Positions 47,048 to 56,145 of a stretch of 64,000 nucleotides of DNA are shown piece by piece. This stretch comes from Stutzerimonas stutzeri (lineage in GTDB: Bacteria > Pseudomonadota > Gammaproteobacteria > Pseudomonadales > Pseudomonadaceae), in contig NC_015740.1 in the NCBI RefSeq assembly GCF_000219605.1, positions 1,488,001-1,552,000 on the forward strand, read 5' to 3'. Numbering within the stretch: position 1 is the first letter of the stretch; each line of letters opens with the position of its first letter. The notes beneath the pieces are model-generated. The model searched no databases. It was not told the origin of the DNA and worked only from the letters and a program-made list of their open reading frames with translations. The position numbers and the translations under genes are program-made.

Positions 47048-48084
47048 CCGAGGATCAGCTGCTCGGCCCGCGTGCCCACGGCGAGCCTTGTGGCAGCGCT
47101 GTGCTCAAGGCGGTCGCCGAGGACTTCCAGGTCGACGAGGTGCTGGACATCCCCCTGTCGGGGGAGGGTGAGCACCTCTGGCTCTGGGTGGAAAAGCGCA
47201 ACCTCAACACCGAGGAGGCCGCCAAGCGCATCGCCCGTGCTGCCGGCGTCCCACTGAAGCTGATCAGCTATGCGGGCCTGAAGGATCGTCAGGCGCTGAC
47301 CCGGCAGTGGTTCAGCCTGCATTTGCCGGGCAAGGCCGACCCCGATCTGTCTGCCGCCGAAGATGACAGCCTGCGGCTGCTCCAGCGCGTTCGCCATCAG
47401 CGCAAGCTGCAGCGCGGCGCACATTCGGCCAATGGCTTTCGCCTGCGCCTGACCGATCTGCATGCCGATCACGCGCAGCTCGATGCGCGGCTGGAGCGGA
47501 TCAGGGCGCAGGGCGTGCCGAACTACTTCGGTCTGCAACGTTTCGGCTATGAAGGTGGCAACCTCCTTGGCGCCCGTGATTTCGCCGCCAAGGCCGAGCT
47601 GCCGGTTCAGCGTAACCTGCGTTCGCGTCTGCTTTCGGCGGGGCGCAGCTACCTGTTCAATCGCGTGCTGGCCCAGCGTGTCGCCGATGGCAGCTGGGCC
47701 GAGGCGCGGGTAGGGGACCTGCTGGCGTTCACCGACAGCCGCAGTTTCTTTCCCGCCGCAGAGGCGGAGTGCAGCGATCCGCGCCTGGCGATCCTCGACC
47801 TGCATCCCACTGGCCCGCTTTGGGGTGAAGGGGGCTCGCCGGCGGGCGCCGAGATCCAGGCGCTCGAAGATGCAGTGGCTGCAAGTGAAGAACCGATCGC
47901 CAATTGGTTGGCGCAGGCGGGGATGAAGCACGAACGGCGCATTCTTCGCCTCCCCATTGGCGGTTTGTCGTGGCATTATCCCGGGCCTGACATTCTGCAA
48001 CTGGAATTCGTCCTGCCGACCGGATGCTTCGCCACCGCCATGGTGCGTGAGCTGGTCAGCCTGGCAGGGCAGACGGACATCTGA
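47044..48084 (+). CDS. truD: tRNA pseudouridine(13) synthase TruD
   Basis: 346 residues. Makes pseudouridine 13 in tRNA-Glu. Catalytic Asp in [40 protein letters not shown] is the TruD signature; [13 protein letters not shown] follows. ATGA overlap with ispF and a one-base overlap with surE. Confidence 0.96.
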   Translation: MTEDQLLGPRAHGEPCGSAVLKAVAEDFQVDEVLDIPLSGEGEHLWLWVEKRNLNTEEAAKRIARAAGVPLKLISYAGLKDRQALTRQWFSLHLPGKADPDLSAAEDDSLRLLQRVRHQRKLQRGAHSANGFRLRLTDLHADHAQLDARLERIRAQGVPNYFGLQRFGYEGGNLLGARDFAAKAELPVQRNLRSRLLSAGRSYLFNRVLAQRVADGSWAEARVGDLLAFTDSRSFFPAAEAECSDPRLAILDLHPTGPLWGEGGSPAGAEIQALEDAVAASEEPIANWLAQAGMKHERRILRLPIGGLSWHYPGPDILQLEFVLPTGCFATAMVRELVSLAGQTDI

Positions 48085-48833
48085 TGCGTATTCTGATCGC
48101 CAACGACGACGGGGTGTATGCACCCGGGCTCGCCGCGCTTTATGACGCGCTGGCGGATTATGCCGAGTGCACGGTGGTAGCCCCGATCCAGGACATGAGC
48201 GGCGCCAGCAGCGCGCTGACCCTGGACCGCCCGCTTCACCCCGTAAGCATGCCCAACGGCTTTATCGGCCTGAACGGCTCGCCTACCGATTGCGTTCATC
48301 TCGGCCTCAATGGCCTGCTCGAACATACCCCTGACATGGTGGTGTCCGGCATCAATCTCGGTGCCAATCTCGGGGATGACGTGCTCTATTCTGGCACCGT
48401 CGCTGCGGCCATCGAGGGGCGTTTCACCGGGCGGCCGGCGTTTGCCTTCTCGTTGTTGTCGCGCCTGCCCGACAATCTTTCTACAGCGGCGTACATCGCG
48501 CGTGCGCTGGTGGAGAAGCACGATCGGCTCGAGCTGCCGCCGCGCACGGTGCTCAGCGTCAATGTGCCCAATCTGCCGCTGGATCATATCCGTGGCATCC
48601 AGCTGACCCGCCTGGGCCATCGCAGTCGGGCCAAGCCGCCGGTCAAGCAGGCCAATCCGCGCGGCAAGGAGGGCTACTGGATCTCCGTGGCGGGCGACGT
48701 CGAGGATGGCGGCCCGGGAACCGATTTCCATGCGGTGATGCAGGGCTACGTGTCGATCACCCCGTTGCAGCTGGATCGAACCTTCCGCGAGGCCTTCGAC
48801 GGCCTCGAGAGCTGGCTGGAGAGCGTGCTGTGA
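48084..48833 (+). CDS. surE: 5'/3'-nucleotidase SurE
   Basis: 249 residues. Stationary-phase survival nucleotidase acting on nucleoside monophosphates and short polyphosphate. Metal site in [20 protein letters not shown], then [51 protein letters not shown]. Part of the conserved surE-pcm-nlpD-rpoS stationary-phase cluster; GTGA overlap with pcm. Confidence 0.97.
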
Positions 48834-49507
48834 GACATCGCGGACAAGACAGCCTGCTCCACGGCTCGGGTATGACCTCGCAACGCACACGTGACCGCTT
48901 GATTCAGCGACTCTACGAAGAAGGCCTGTCCAACGCCCATGTGCTCGAAGTGATCCGCCGTACCCCTCGTCATCTGTTCGTCGACGAGGCACTGGCGCAT
49001 CGCGCCTACGAGGACACGGCGCTGCCCATCGGCCACAACCAGACCATTTCGCAGCCGTTCATGGTTGCGCGCATGAGCGAACTGTTGCTGGCTGACGGCC
49101 CGCTGGACAAGGTGCTGGAGATCGGGACCGGCTCGGGCTATCAGACCGCCGTGCTGGCGCAGCTGGTCGAGCGGGTGTTCTCGGTCGAGCGCATCCAGGC
49201 GCTGCAGGATCGTGCCAAGGAGCGCCTGGTCGAACTCAAGCTGCGCAATGTGGTCTTTCGCTGGGGCGATGGTTGGGAGGGCTGGCCTGCACTGGCGCCT
49301 TACAACGGCATCATCGTCACCGCGGCGGCAGCCGATGTGCCGCAGGCCTTGCTCGATCAGCTGGCGCCCGGTGGGCGCCTGGTGATTCCGGTGGGGGCCG
49401 GCGAGGTCCAGCAACTCATGCTGATCATTCGAGAGGAAAACGGCTTTTCCCGCCATCTTCTGGATACCGTACGTTTCGTGCCGCTGCTCAATGGACCCGT
49501 GATTTGA
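48830..49507 (+). CDS. pcm: Protein-L-isoaspartate O-methyltransferase
   Basis: 225 residues from GTG 48830, or 211 from ATG 48872. Repairs isoaspartyl residues in aged proteins with SAM. SAM-binding motif [36 protein letters not shown] is the substrate signature; [15 protein letters not shown] is the post-motif. GTG 48830 makes a GTGA overlap with surE; ATG 48872 ([11 protein letters not shown]) is the form I recall in P. aeruginosa, so the true start is unsettled. Confidence 0.95.
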
Positions 49508-49526
49508 TCATTCAGCGGAAGGAAGC

Positions 49527-50462
49527 ATGAAAAACGCTTTTTTGTTGTACGCCAAAGGCATGGCGATGGGTGCTGCGGATGTGGTGCCCGGTGTCTCCGG
49601 CGGTACCGTGGCGTTCATCACCGGTATCTACGATGAGCTGCTGCGCTCCATCAGCGCAGTGCCCTACGCGGTAGGCCCATTGCTGCGGGGGCGCTTCGCC
49701 GAGGCCTGGAAAACCGCCAATGCAAGCTTCCTGCTGGTGCTGTTCGCCGGCATTCTGACCAGCATCCTAAGCCTCGCCAGGCTGATCACCTATCTTCTGG
49801 AAGCGCATCCGATTCCCGTCTGGTCCTTCTTCTTCGGGCTGATCCTGGTTTCGGTCCATCTGGTGGGCAAGGAAATCCAGCGCCGCAACCTGTCGCGCCT
49901 GGTGAGCTTCTGCCTGGGCATCGGTTTCGCCTACTGGATCACCGTGGCTGCGCCGGTGCAATGGGGCAGCAGTAGCCTGAGCCTGTTCTTCGCCGGCGCC
50001 ATCGCCATCTGCGCGATGATCCTGCCGGGCATCTCCGGCAGTTTCATCTTGGTGCTGCTGGGCTTGTACCCGGTGGTTCTGGGGGCGGTGAAGAGTTTCG
50101 ATCTTGGCGTGATGGCGATCTTCGCCGCCGGGTGTCTGGTAGGCTTGCTCAGCTTCGCCAAGTTCCTCAGCTGGCTGCTCAAGCGCTGGCGGGACCTGAC
50201 CCTGGCGTTTCTCACCGGTTTGATGCTCGGCTCGCTGAACAAGGTCTGGCCGTGGAAGGAAACGCTGACCTGGCGCACCAATTCCAGTGGCGAGAACGTT
50301 CCGGTCCTGCAGCAGAACCTGCTGCCCGGCGCCTATGGCGATCTGACCGGCCAGGACCCGCAGCTGCTGCTGTCGGTGCTGCTGGCGGTGGCCGGTATCG
50401 TGCTGGTCCTGGGGCTTGAGTGGTTTGCCGGCCGGCGTCAGCCGATGACCGAAGGCGTCTGA
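49527..50462 (+). CDS. DUF368 multi-pass membrane protein
   Basis: 311 residues with about 8-10 hydrophobic helices. The N-terminus GMAMGAADVVPGVSGGTVAF and the repeated MILPGISGSFILVLLGLYPV are the DUF368 hallmarks (PGVSGGT / PGISGS), suggesting an internally duplicated transporter. DUF368 proteins have been linked to undecaprenyl phosphate recycling (the PopT family); that would fit the uppS theme of the window, but assignment rests on family recognition only. A GCGGAAGGAAG ribosome site precedes the ATG. Confidence 0.88.
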   Translation: MKNAFLLYAKGMAMGAADVVPGVSGGTVAFITGIYDELLRSISAVPYAVGPLLRGRFAEAWKTANASFLLVLFAGILTSILSLARLITYLLEAHPIPVWSFFFGLILVSVHLVGKEIQRRNLSRLVSFCLGIGFAYWITVAAPVQWGSSSLSLFFAGAIAICAMILPGISGSFILVLLGLYPVVLGAVKSFDLGVMAIFAAGCLVGLLSFAKFLSWLLKRWRDLTLAFLTGLMLGSLNKVWPWKETLTWRTNSSGENVPVLQQNLLPGAYGDLTGQDPQLLLSVLLAVAGIVLVLGLEWFAGRRQPMTEGV

Positions 50463-50490
50463 CGCACTTGTCTATGAAAGGGAGCGGGCA

Positions 50491-51345
50491 TTGAGGCTCA
50501 CAGCAGTACCGCGGTGGATGCGCGACCCCATGGTCCGTTCGATGCTCGGCGTTCTGGTGATAGCCGGAACGCTGGTCGGTTGTGCGTCATCGCCTCAGGG
50601 TGGCGGCGTACAGGTCGTCGACCGCAACCAGCGTGACAAGGTCACCAGCGGCCAGTACATCGTGCGGCGCGGCGATACGCTCTGGTCCATCGCGTTCCGT
50701 TTCGGCTGGGACTGGCGCGAGCTGGCGCGGGTGAACGGCATTCAGCCGCCGCACGTCATCTACCCCGGACAGAAGATCCGCTTCGACGGCGGTGCTTCGC
50801 GTGTCGCCTCCGCCGCGCCGCGACCGGCACCTCAGCCAGCCCCAGCACCTGCGCCAACCAGCCCGGTGGTAGTAGCCACGCCGGTGCCGCGTCAACCTGC
50901 CATTACCACACCCGCCAGCCCGCCACCTGCCGCTCCGCCGGCAAGCACGCCGGTTACGCCGGTTGCCCGCTCGGCAAGCGGTTGGGCATGGCCGGCGAAC
51001 GGCACGATCATCGGTCGTTTTTCCTCAAACGGTAGTTTGAATAAAGGAATTGATATCGCTGGGGAATTAGGACAGCCTGTTCTGGCTGCTTCTGATGGGA
51101 CTGTTGTGTACGCCGGCAGTGGATTACGGGGTTACGGCGAACTTGTGATCATCAAGCACAGCGATACCTATGTAAGCGCCTACGGACACAACCGCAGGCT
51201 GCTGGTGCGGGAGGGCCAACAAGTCAAGGCTGGGCAAAGTATTGCCGAGATGGGATCGACGGGAACCGACCGGGTGAAGCTGCATTTCGAAATTCGTCGC
51301 CAGGGTAAACCCGTAGACCCGCTGCAATATCTGCCAAGACGTTGA
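50491..51345 (+). CDS. nlpD: NlpD-type lipoprotein, activator of cell-wall amidase
   Basis: 284 residues. Lipoprotein signal (MLGVLVIAGTLVGCASSPQG, lipobox LVGC about residues 28-31), LysM domain (about 55-100; YIVRRGDTLWSIAFRFGWDW), an Ala/Pro-rich linker, and a C-terminal LytM/M23 domain (about 170-284). The first zinc ligand is replaced (NKGIDIAGELGQ instead of HxGxD), so it is a degenerate LytM expected to activate AmiC rather than cut peptidoglycan. TTG start chosen from AAAGGGAG 7 bases upstream. The coding bases 51005-51140 are strikingly AT-rich and contain the rpoS control region. Confidence 0.93.
   Translation: MRLTAVPRWMRDPMVRSMLGVLVIAGTLVGCASSPQGGGVQVVDRNQRDKVTSGQYIVRRGDTLWSIAFRFGWDWRELARVNGIQPPHVIYPGQKIRFDGGASRVASAAPRPAPQPAPAPAPTSPVVVATPVPRQPAITTPASPPPAAPPASTPVTPVARSASGWAWPANGTIIGRFSSNGSLNKGIDIAGELGQPVLAASDGTVVYAGSGLRGYGELVIIKHSDTYVSAYGHNRRLLVREGQQVKAGQSIAEMGSTGTDRVKLHFEIRRQGKPVDPLQYLPRR
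51025..51040 (+). promoter_or_regulatory. PsrA-type operator inside nlpD, upstream of rpoS
   Basis: TCAAAC-GGTA-GTTTGA is a perfect inverted repeat. It matches the PsrA consensus (C/GAAAC-N2-4-GTTTG/C) reported for rpoS promoters of Pseudomonas. It lies in an AT-rich pocket of the otherwise GC-rich nlpD gene, about 400 bases before rpoS. I could not settle a -10/-35 pair. Confidence 0.75.
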
Positions 51346-51443
51346 CCTGTCGCCTGCCTGTTCCAGCACTAGGTTAGGCTTGAGCGTAGCCAGGGACCCG
51401 CGTCGCTTGGGCCTGTTGTCGAACTCGGAACAGGACAAGAATA

Positions 51444-52442
51444 ATGGCACTTAAAGACCAAGCGCTGGAGTTTGACGTCGACGATGCGGTTCTGCTCATG
51501 GAAACGCCCATCCACTTCGACCAGAAAGACAAAGTGACCAAGGCTGCCTCTGCAGGCAGACCCAAGGCCGCATCCAGCACCAGACAGCACAAGTTCATCG
51601 ACTACAACCGGGCCCTGGATGCAACCCAGTTGTACCTCAACGAAATCGGTTTCTCCCCCCTCCTGACCCCCGAAGAGGAAGTGCACTTCGCGCGCCTTGC
51701 GCAGAAAGGCGATCCGGCGGGGCGCAAGCGCATGATCGAAAGCAACCTGCGACTGGTGGTGAAAATCGCCAGGCGCTATGTCAACCGCGGCCTGTCCCTG
51801 CTGGATCTGGTCGAGGAGGGCAACCTGGGGCTGATTCGCGCAGTGGAGAAGTTCGACCCGGAACGTGGTTTCCGCTTCTCTACCTATGCGACCTGGTGGA
51901 TCCGGCAAACCATCGAGCGGGCCATCATGAACCAGACCCGCACGATTCGCCTGCCGATCCATGTGGTGAAGGAGCTGAATGTCTATCTGCGGGCGGCTCG
52001 CGAGCTGACCCAGAAGCTCGATCACGAACCCAGCCCTGAGGAAATCGCCAACCTGCTCGAGAAGCCGGTCGGCGAAGTCAAGCGCATGCTGGGCCTGAAT
52101 GAGCGGGTCACCTCGGTGGATGTCTCGCTTGGCCCGGATACCGACAAGACCCTGCTCGACACGCTGACGGACGACCGGCCCACTGATCCATGCGAGCTGT
52201 TGCTGGATGATGATCTGTCCAACAGCATCGACCAGTGGCTGTCAGACCTTTCGGAAAAGCAGCGCGAAGTGGTTATCCGCCGCTTCGGCCTGCGGGGCCA
52301 CGAAGCTTCGACACTCGAGGAGGTGGGCCAGGAAATCGGCCTGACCCGTGAGCGGGTGCGCCAGATTCAGGTCGAAGCGCTGCGGCGTCTGCGCGAAATA
52401 CTGGAGCGAAACGGCTTGTCGAGCGACGCGCTGTTCCAGTGA
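51444..52442 (+). CDS. rpoS: RNA polymerase sigma factor RpoS
   Basis: 332 residues, sigma-38 of stationary phase and general stress. Region 1.2 ([20 protein letters not shown]), region 2 ([57 protein letters not shown]), region 3 and region 4 ([38 protein letters not shown]). No truncation or frameshift, in contrast to the frequent lab-acquired rpoS mutations. Control likely comes from the PsrA box within nlpD. rsmZ lies immediately downstream. Confidence 0.98.
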   Translation: MALKDQALEFDVDDAVLLMETPIHFDQKDKVTKAASAGRPKAASSTRQHKFIDYNRALDATQLYLNEIGFSPLLTPEEEVHFARLAQKGDPAGRKRMIESNLRLVVKIARRYVNRGLSLLDLVEEGNLGLIRAVEKFDPERGFRFSTYATWWIRQTIERAIMNQTRTIRLPIHVVKELNVYLRAARELTQKLDHEPSPEEIANLLEKPVGEVKRMLGLNERVTSVDVSLGPDTDKTLLDTLTDDRPTDPCELLLDDDLSNSIDQWLSDLSEKQREVVIRRFGLRGHEASTLEEVGQEIGLTRERVRQIQVEALRRLREILERNGLSSDALFQ

Positions 52443-52455
52443 CACCAACGGTACT

Positions 52456-52480
52456 CCGGGGCCTGGTTTCCGGGCTCCGG
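52456..52480 (+). terminator. Strong hairpin at the 3' end of rpoS
   Basis: CCGGGGCCTGG-TTT-CCGGGCTCCGG: 11 base pairs (two G-U) with a 3-base loop, 13 bases after the rpoS stop. No U tract follows, so it may stabilise the mRNA end or work with Rho. Confidence 0.5.
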
Positions 52481-52595
52481 CGTTACGCTGTGCCTCCTTT
52501 GATCCCGCCGCTCTTATCCGGCATCCGTCCCCGAATGGCATCACTCCATAGGGTTAATCCATTCTTGGGCCGATTTCCTGGATCTCTCATTCGCG

Positions 52596-52613
52596 TGTAA
52601 GCATTTGCTTACA
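52596..52613 (+). promoter_or_regulatory. GacA-box (upstream activating sequence) of rsmZ
   Basis: TGTAAG-CATTTG-CTTACA is a perfect match to the GacA consensus TGTAAG-N6-CTTACA. Its centre is about 181 bases before the predicted rsmZ start, the unusual long distance known for rsmZ in other pseudomonads. An AT-rich stretch (about 52665-52715) lies between, where MvaT/MvaU-type silencers bind in P. aeruginosa. Confidence 0.93.
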
Positions 52614-52751
52614 CGCTCTGTAAGCAAAGCCCAAGAGTGCGTGTTGACAAACGACGATTCCGCTGTTGAAAGTTTTTTAACTCATTGATTTGGATGAGTT
52701 TGTTTTTGTTGGTCGTGTGTCGTCCGCGGCCCTGCGCGAGTGTGTCGCAGC

Positions 52752-52779
52752 TTGCTGCGCAAAAGGCTTCCATTAATAT
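52752..52779 (+). promoter_or_regulatory. Sigma70 promoter of rsmZ
   Basis: TTGCTG (52752-52757), 16-base spacer, TAATAT (52774-52779). A start 7 bases downstream, at about 52786, places the first GGA hairpin at the 5' end of the RNA. Confidence 0.8.
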
Positions 52780-52785
52780 CGCTCC

Positions 52786-52918
52786 CGCGCTCAGGGATTA
52801 GCGCGGCCCTCAGGACGAGGGTCAGGACCATCGCAGGACGCGATGTCATCCAGGACGATGAGAAGGGATACAGGGAACAGGGAAGGAGGCGGGCGGGGTC
52901 AACCCCGCCCCTTTTTTT
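52786..52918 (+). ncRNA. rsmZ: RsmZ-type regulatory RNA that titrates RsmA/RsmE
   Basis: About 130 bases. Four hairpins expose GGA in the loop: CGCGCT-CAGGGATT-AGCGCG (52786-52805), CCCTC-AGGAC-GAGGG (52807-52821), CATCGC-AGGAC-GCGATG (52829-52845) and CATC-CAGGAC-GATG (52847-52860). Further unpaired GGA motifs follow (AAGGGATA, CAGGGAAC, CAGGGAAG, AAGGAGG). The RNA ends with a perfect terminator stem, GGGCGGGG-TCAA-CCCCGCCC plus seven T (52891-52918). This is the Gac/Rsm decoy RNA placed downstream of rpoS as in other pseudomonads. Not annotated by protein-coding methods since it has no reading frame. Confidence 0.93.
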
Positions 52919-52993
52919 GCCCGCCGGAAACTCCAGCTGAACCCAGTGGCCGTGGCACGGCCTAAGGTGAACAGCCCATCAGCGGAGGAACCT

Positions 52994-53131
52994 ATGAACG
53001 GCGAACAGCACAACGATCAGCCAACCAAAGAGCGGGACGACGTGGTTCGTCGGCCGGATGAAGCGGACGAGGATCAGCTCGATGAGGCGATCGAGGAAAC
53101 CTTTCCGGCCAGCGATCCGATCTCGCCCTGA
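52994..53131 (+). CDS. Small acidic conserved protein with ETFPASDP tail
   Basis: 45 residues, strongly acidic (DEADEDQLDEAIEETFPASD). The C-terminal ETFPASDP motif recurs in many small uncharacterised bacterial proteins. Start at ATG 52994 with GGAGGAA 3-4 bases upstream; a longer in-frame form overlaps no such site. It occupies the place where fdxA lies after rsmZ in P. aeruginosa. Function unknown. Confidence 0.7.
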   Translation: MNGEQHNDQPTKERDDVVRRPDEADEDQLDEAIEETFPASDPISP

Positions 53132-53135
53132 TTTC

Positions 53136-54002
53136 CTACCTGGCCCGCGTCGCGGATTGGCTCTCGGCTTGCGCCGCGCGGGCCAGCAGCGCGGGCATGA
53201 TGTGCCTGCGTAGCAGCGGCGCGATGTCCTCGCGCTCGCATGGCGCCAGCGCCAACCATCCCAGTTCTTCCAGTTCGGCCTGCACGGTGACGGCACGAGG
53301 CAGCCGCGCCATGAACACGTCTGCCTCGACCTGATGGCCCGGCTCGTTGGCGGCCGGCGCCTGGAAGTGCCCGAGCGGCTGGAAATCGGCTTCTGCGAGT
53401 TGTAGGTCGAGCTCTTCGTGCAGCTCGCGCCTCAACGTGTCCAGCGGACGCTCGCCTCTTTCCGCCTTGCCACCGGGCAGCATGAAAAAGCGGGTCCCTC
53501 GTTTGCGTACCACCAGCACCCGGCCTTGTTCATCGAACAGGCAGGCAATGGCGATTGTCAGGGTCGCGACGGGCATAGGCTCTATCCTTCGGTCATTGAG
53601 TAGCGCAATCAGCGTCTTGGTGCGTCGATAGCGGGCGAGACGCTCGGCTAGCGTATCCGGTAGCTGGTCCGCGACACCAAAGCCCAGACGCGTATAGAAA
53701 GGCAACAGCTCGGGCTTGCAGAACAGCCAGACCGGCCCCGCGCTGGCGGCCAGTGCCTCGCGCACCAGTCGTGCACCGATTCCGCGATTGCGTTCCGGCG
53801 GGGTTACCAGCAGCCCGGTCAGGAAATGCCCGTGGGCGACGGGCGTCAGGCATAGACCCGCCAGGATGCCGCCCCGCCTGGCGACCCAGCAGACTGCTTC
53901 GGAGCGCACCCGATTGCGGCTGTTGTGGGCTCGATAGAACCTCACCAGCAGCGGCTGAAGGGCATGTGGAAGCGGCGAAAAGTCGAGAGCAGGCATGGCC
54001 AT
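53136..54002 (-). CDS. GNAT acetyltransferase-Nudix hydrolase fusion protein
   Basis: 288 residues in two domains. Residues 1-135 are a GNAT N-acetyltransferase (GLLVTPPERNRGIGARLVRE is the acetyl-CoA loop; LPFYTRLGFG follows). Residues 145-280 are a Nudix hydrolase whose box reads GKAERGE...RRELHEELDL, i.e. Gx5Ex7RExxEE with the usual later Gly replaced by Asp. The N-terminal Nudix strand is RVLVVRKRGTRFFMLPGGKA, typical of the MutT-like group. Substrates unknown. Start could be ATG 54002 or 53996. It converges on the small acidic gene with only four bases between. Confidence 0.85.
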   Translation of the reverse strand: MAMPALDFSPLPHALQPLLVRFYRAHNSRNRVRSEAVCWVARRGGILAGLCLTPVAHGHFLTGLLVTPPERNRGIGARLVREALAASAGPVWLFCKPELLPFYTRLGFGVADQLPDTLAERLARYRRTKTLIALLNDRRIEPMPVATLTIAIACLFDEQGRVLVVRKRGTRFFMLPGGKAERGERPLDTLRRELHEELDLQLAEADFQPLGHFQAPAANEPGHQVEADVFMARLPRAVTVQAELEELGWLALAPCEREDIAPLLRRHIMPALLARAAQAESQSATRAR

Positions 54003-54151
54003 CCGGGCTGTCTACGGGGGCCGCTAGTCTAGCGTCTGGGCCGCCGGCGCCAAACTTTCTTCGCCGGTGTGTGCCGTTTGTCCGTTCGCTGCATCTTTTC
54101 CGTCGTCGAGGTGTTCTCACCCTTAGCACCTCCAACGACAGGAATAACAAC

Positions 54152-56089
54152 ATGTTGGACCTACTGATTGTGCTCGCCTTCGTCTTCTACGGGCTGTCTG
54201 CGGGGATGCGAGCGCGCAGCAAAGCCTCTCAAAGTCTGCACGAATACTTCCTTGCCGGACGAACCATCAAGGGTTGGCGGGCCGGCGTATCTATGTCCGC
54301 CACCCAATTTGCGGCCGACACGCCGCTGCTGGTCAGTGGACTCGTCGCCACTGCCGGGGTTTTTGCGTTATGGCGGTTGTGGATCTACGGCCTGGCCTTT
54401 CTCCTGCTCGCGTGGGTATTCGCGTCTGGCTGGCGGCGCGCCGGCGTGCTTACCGATGCCGAACTCACCCGGGTGCGTTACAGCGGCCTCGCCGTCGTGC
54501 CGCTGCGGCTGTTCAAGGCGATCTATTACGGCACGGTGATCAACTGTGTCGTCCTGGCGATGGTGCTGGTCGCGGCGATCCGGATCGCCGAGGTGTTCCT
54601 ACCCTGGCACGACTGGTTGCCGGGCGGGCTGTACGAAATGATCAAGGGCGTGGTCGAAGCCAGCGGGATACGCCTGGGCGACAGCATCACCGGGCTCGAT
54701 CAACTGACGACCAGCACCAACAACCTCATTTCGATCGTGCTGATTCTGGTCTTCACCGCCATGTACTCCATCACCGGCGGTTTGCGCGCGGTCGTCCAGA
54801 CCGACGTCATGCAGTTCAGTGTGGCCATGCTGGGCACGCTGGTTTATGCCTGGTTCGTGGTCGATGCGGCAGGTGGACTCGGGGGGCTGACCGACCGGAT
54901 CGTCGAGATCTACGGCAGCGAGCAGGCGGCCAAGATGCTTTCATTCTCGCCGCCCAGTAACGCGGGTGAGGCGCTGATGCCATTCCTGGTGATCGTCGGG
55001 CTGCAGTGGCTGTTTCAGATGAACTCGGACGGCACCGGCTACCTGGCGCAGCGCAGCATGGCCTGTCCGACCGATCGCGAAGCACGTATCGCCGGTTTGG
55101 TGTTCACCTGGCTGCAGATATTCCTGCGCAGCCTGTTCTGGCTGGCGATCGCCATTGGCCTGCTGGTGCTCTATCCGTTCAGCCCCGAGGAAATGAATGG
55201 TGACGGCTTTACGGCCGCCCGCGAGGCGCTGTTCGTCACCGGCATCGACGAGCTGCTGCCGCCGGGCTTCCGCGGCCTGATGTTGGTAGGGCTGCTGGCA
55301 GCCCTGGCCTCGACGGTGGATACGCATCTGAACTGGGGCGCCTCGTACTGGAGCAACGACGTCTACGGTGGTGTGGTGGCGCCGAAGCTGCTCAAGCGCA
55401 AGCCGAAGGACAAGGAGCTGGTACTGGTGGCGCGACTGTCCAACGTGCTGATTCTGCTGATCGCCATGGTCATCATGGCCAATCTGGGCTCGATCCAGAC
55501 CGCCTGGTTCATCTCGCTGCTGTTCGGGGCCGGCATGGGGTCGGTGCTGGTGCTGCGCTGGTTGTGGGAGCGGATCAACCTGTATTCCGAACTGACGGCC
55601 ATGGTGGTGTCGCTGATCACGGCGCCGCTGCTGCTGTATTTCCTTGGGACTGACCCTGAGCGCGAGTGGATACGCCTGGGCATCATGTCATTGGTGACTT
55701 GCAGCGCGGCAATTCTGGTGAGCTTCGTCACCCCTGCGACCGATACGCAGACGCTGGATCGCTTCTACCGCAAGGTGCGCCCGTTCGGGTTCTGGGGGCG
55801 GACCGCGTCGCGTTGTGGCGTTACCCGCCGTGAATCGCTCAAGGCGCTGGGTGCCCGGTTGTTCGCCGTGGCGGTAACGGCCCTGTCGGTGTACACGCTG
55901 TTGATCGGTGTAGGTCGCCTGCTCTTCCCGCAACCCGACGGCAGCCCGATGTTGGCCTGGATATGTGTGGTGATCGGCCTGGTCTTGATGCCGGTCTGGA
56001 TGTATCTCGCCTTCAGCCGTTATTTCGATGATCAGCATGAAGAAGAGGCACCCGAACTTCAGGCCGAGCGGCCGGACATGGCAGGTTAA
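54152..56089 (+). CDS. Sodium:solute symporter family (SSS) transporter
   Basis: 645 residues with about 13-15 transmembrane helices in the LeuT-like SSS fold. YFLAGRTIKGWRAGVSMSAT and FAADTPLLVSGLVAT form the first helices with Na+-binding residues; ITGGLRAVVQTDVMQF is the SSS family signature; LLAALASTVDTHLNWGASYW is helix 8-like. It is a long member of the group annotated as Na+/galactose- or proline-like symporters; the substrate cannot be inferred. ATG 54152 selected; the frame is open for 400 bases upstream as an artefact across the opposite-strand GNAT-Nudix gene. A terminator follows. Confidence 0.88.
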   Translation: MLDLLIVLAFVFYGLSAGMRARSKASQSLHEYFLAGRTIKGWRAGVSMSATQFAADTPLLVSGLVATAGVFALWRLWIYGLAFLLLAWVFASGWRRAGVLTDAELTRVRYSGLAVVPLRLFKAIYYGTVINCVVLAMVLVAAIRIAEVFLPWHDWLPGGLYEMIKGVVEASGIRLGDSITGLDQLTTSTNNLISIVLILVFTAMYSITGGLRAVVQTDVMQFSVAMLGTLVYAWFVVDAAGGLGGLTDRIVEIYGSEQAAKMLSFSPPSNAGEALMPFLVIVGLQWLFQMNSDGTGYLAQRSMACPTDREARIAGLVFTWLQIFLRSLFWLAIAIGLLVLYPFSPEEMNGDGFTAAREALFVTGIDELLPPGFRGLMLVGLLAALASTVDTHLNWGASYWSNDVYGGVVAPKLLKRKPKDKELVLVARLSNVLILLIAMVIMANLGSIQTAWFISLLFGAGMGSVLVLRWLWERINLYSELTAMVVSLITAPLLLYFLGTDPEREWIRLGIMSLVTCSAAILVSFVTPATDTQTLDRFYRKVRPFGFWGRTASRCGVTRRESLKALGARLFAVAVTALSVYTLLIGVGRLLFPQPDGSPMLAWICVVIGLVLMPVWMYLAFSRYFDDQHEEEAPELQAERPDMAG

Positions 56090-56094
56090 ATAGC

Positions 56095-56129
56095 GGGGCG
56101 TTTCGTTACATATATAACGCCCCGTTTTT
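56095..56129 (+). terminator. Terminator after the SSS transporter
   Basis: GGGGCGTT ... AACGCCCC with a 13-base AT-rich loop, followed by GTTTTTG; begins 6 bases after the stop codon. Confidence 0.85.
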
Positions 56130-56145
56130 GAGTTGTGTCATTTTA

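Noticed and set aside
53753..54151. A 130-codon N-terminal extension of the SSS transporter.
   Set aside because: It lies opposite the GNAT-Nudix gene, is not membrane-like and lacks family similarity; ATG 54152 gives a normal first helix.
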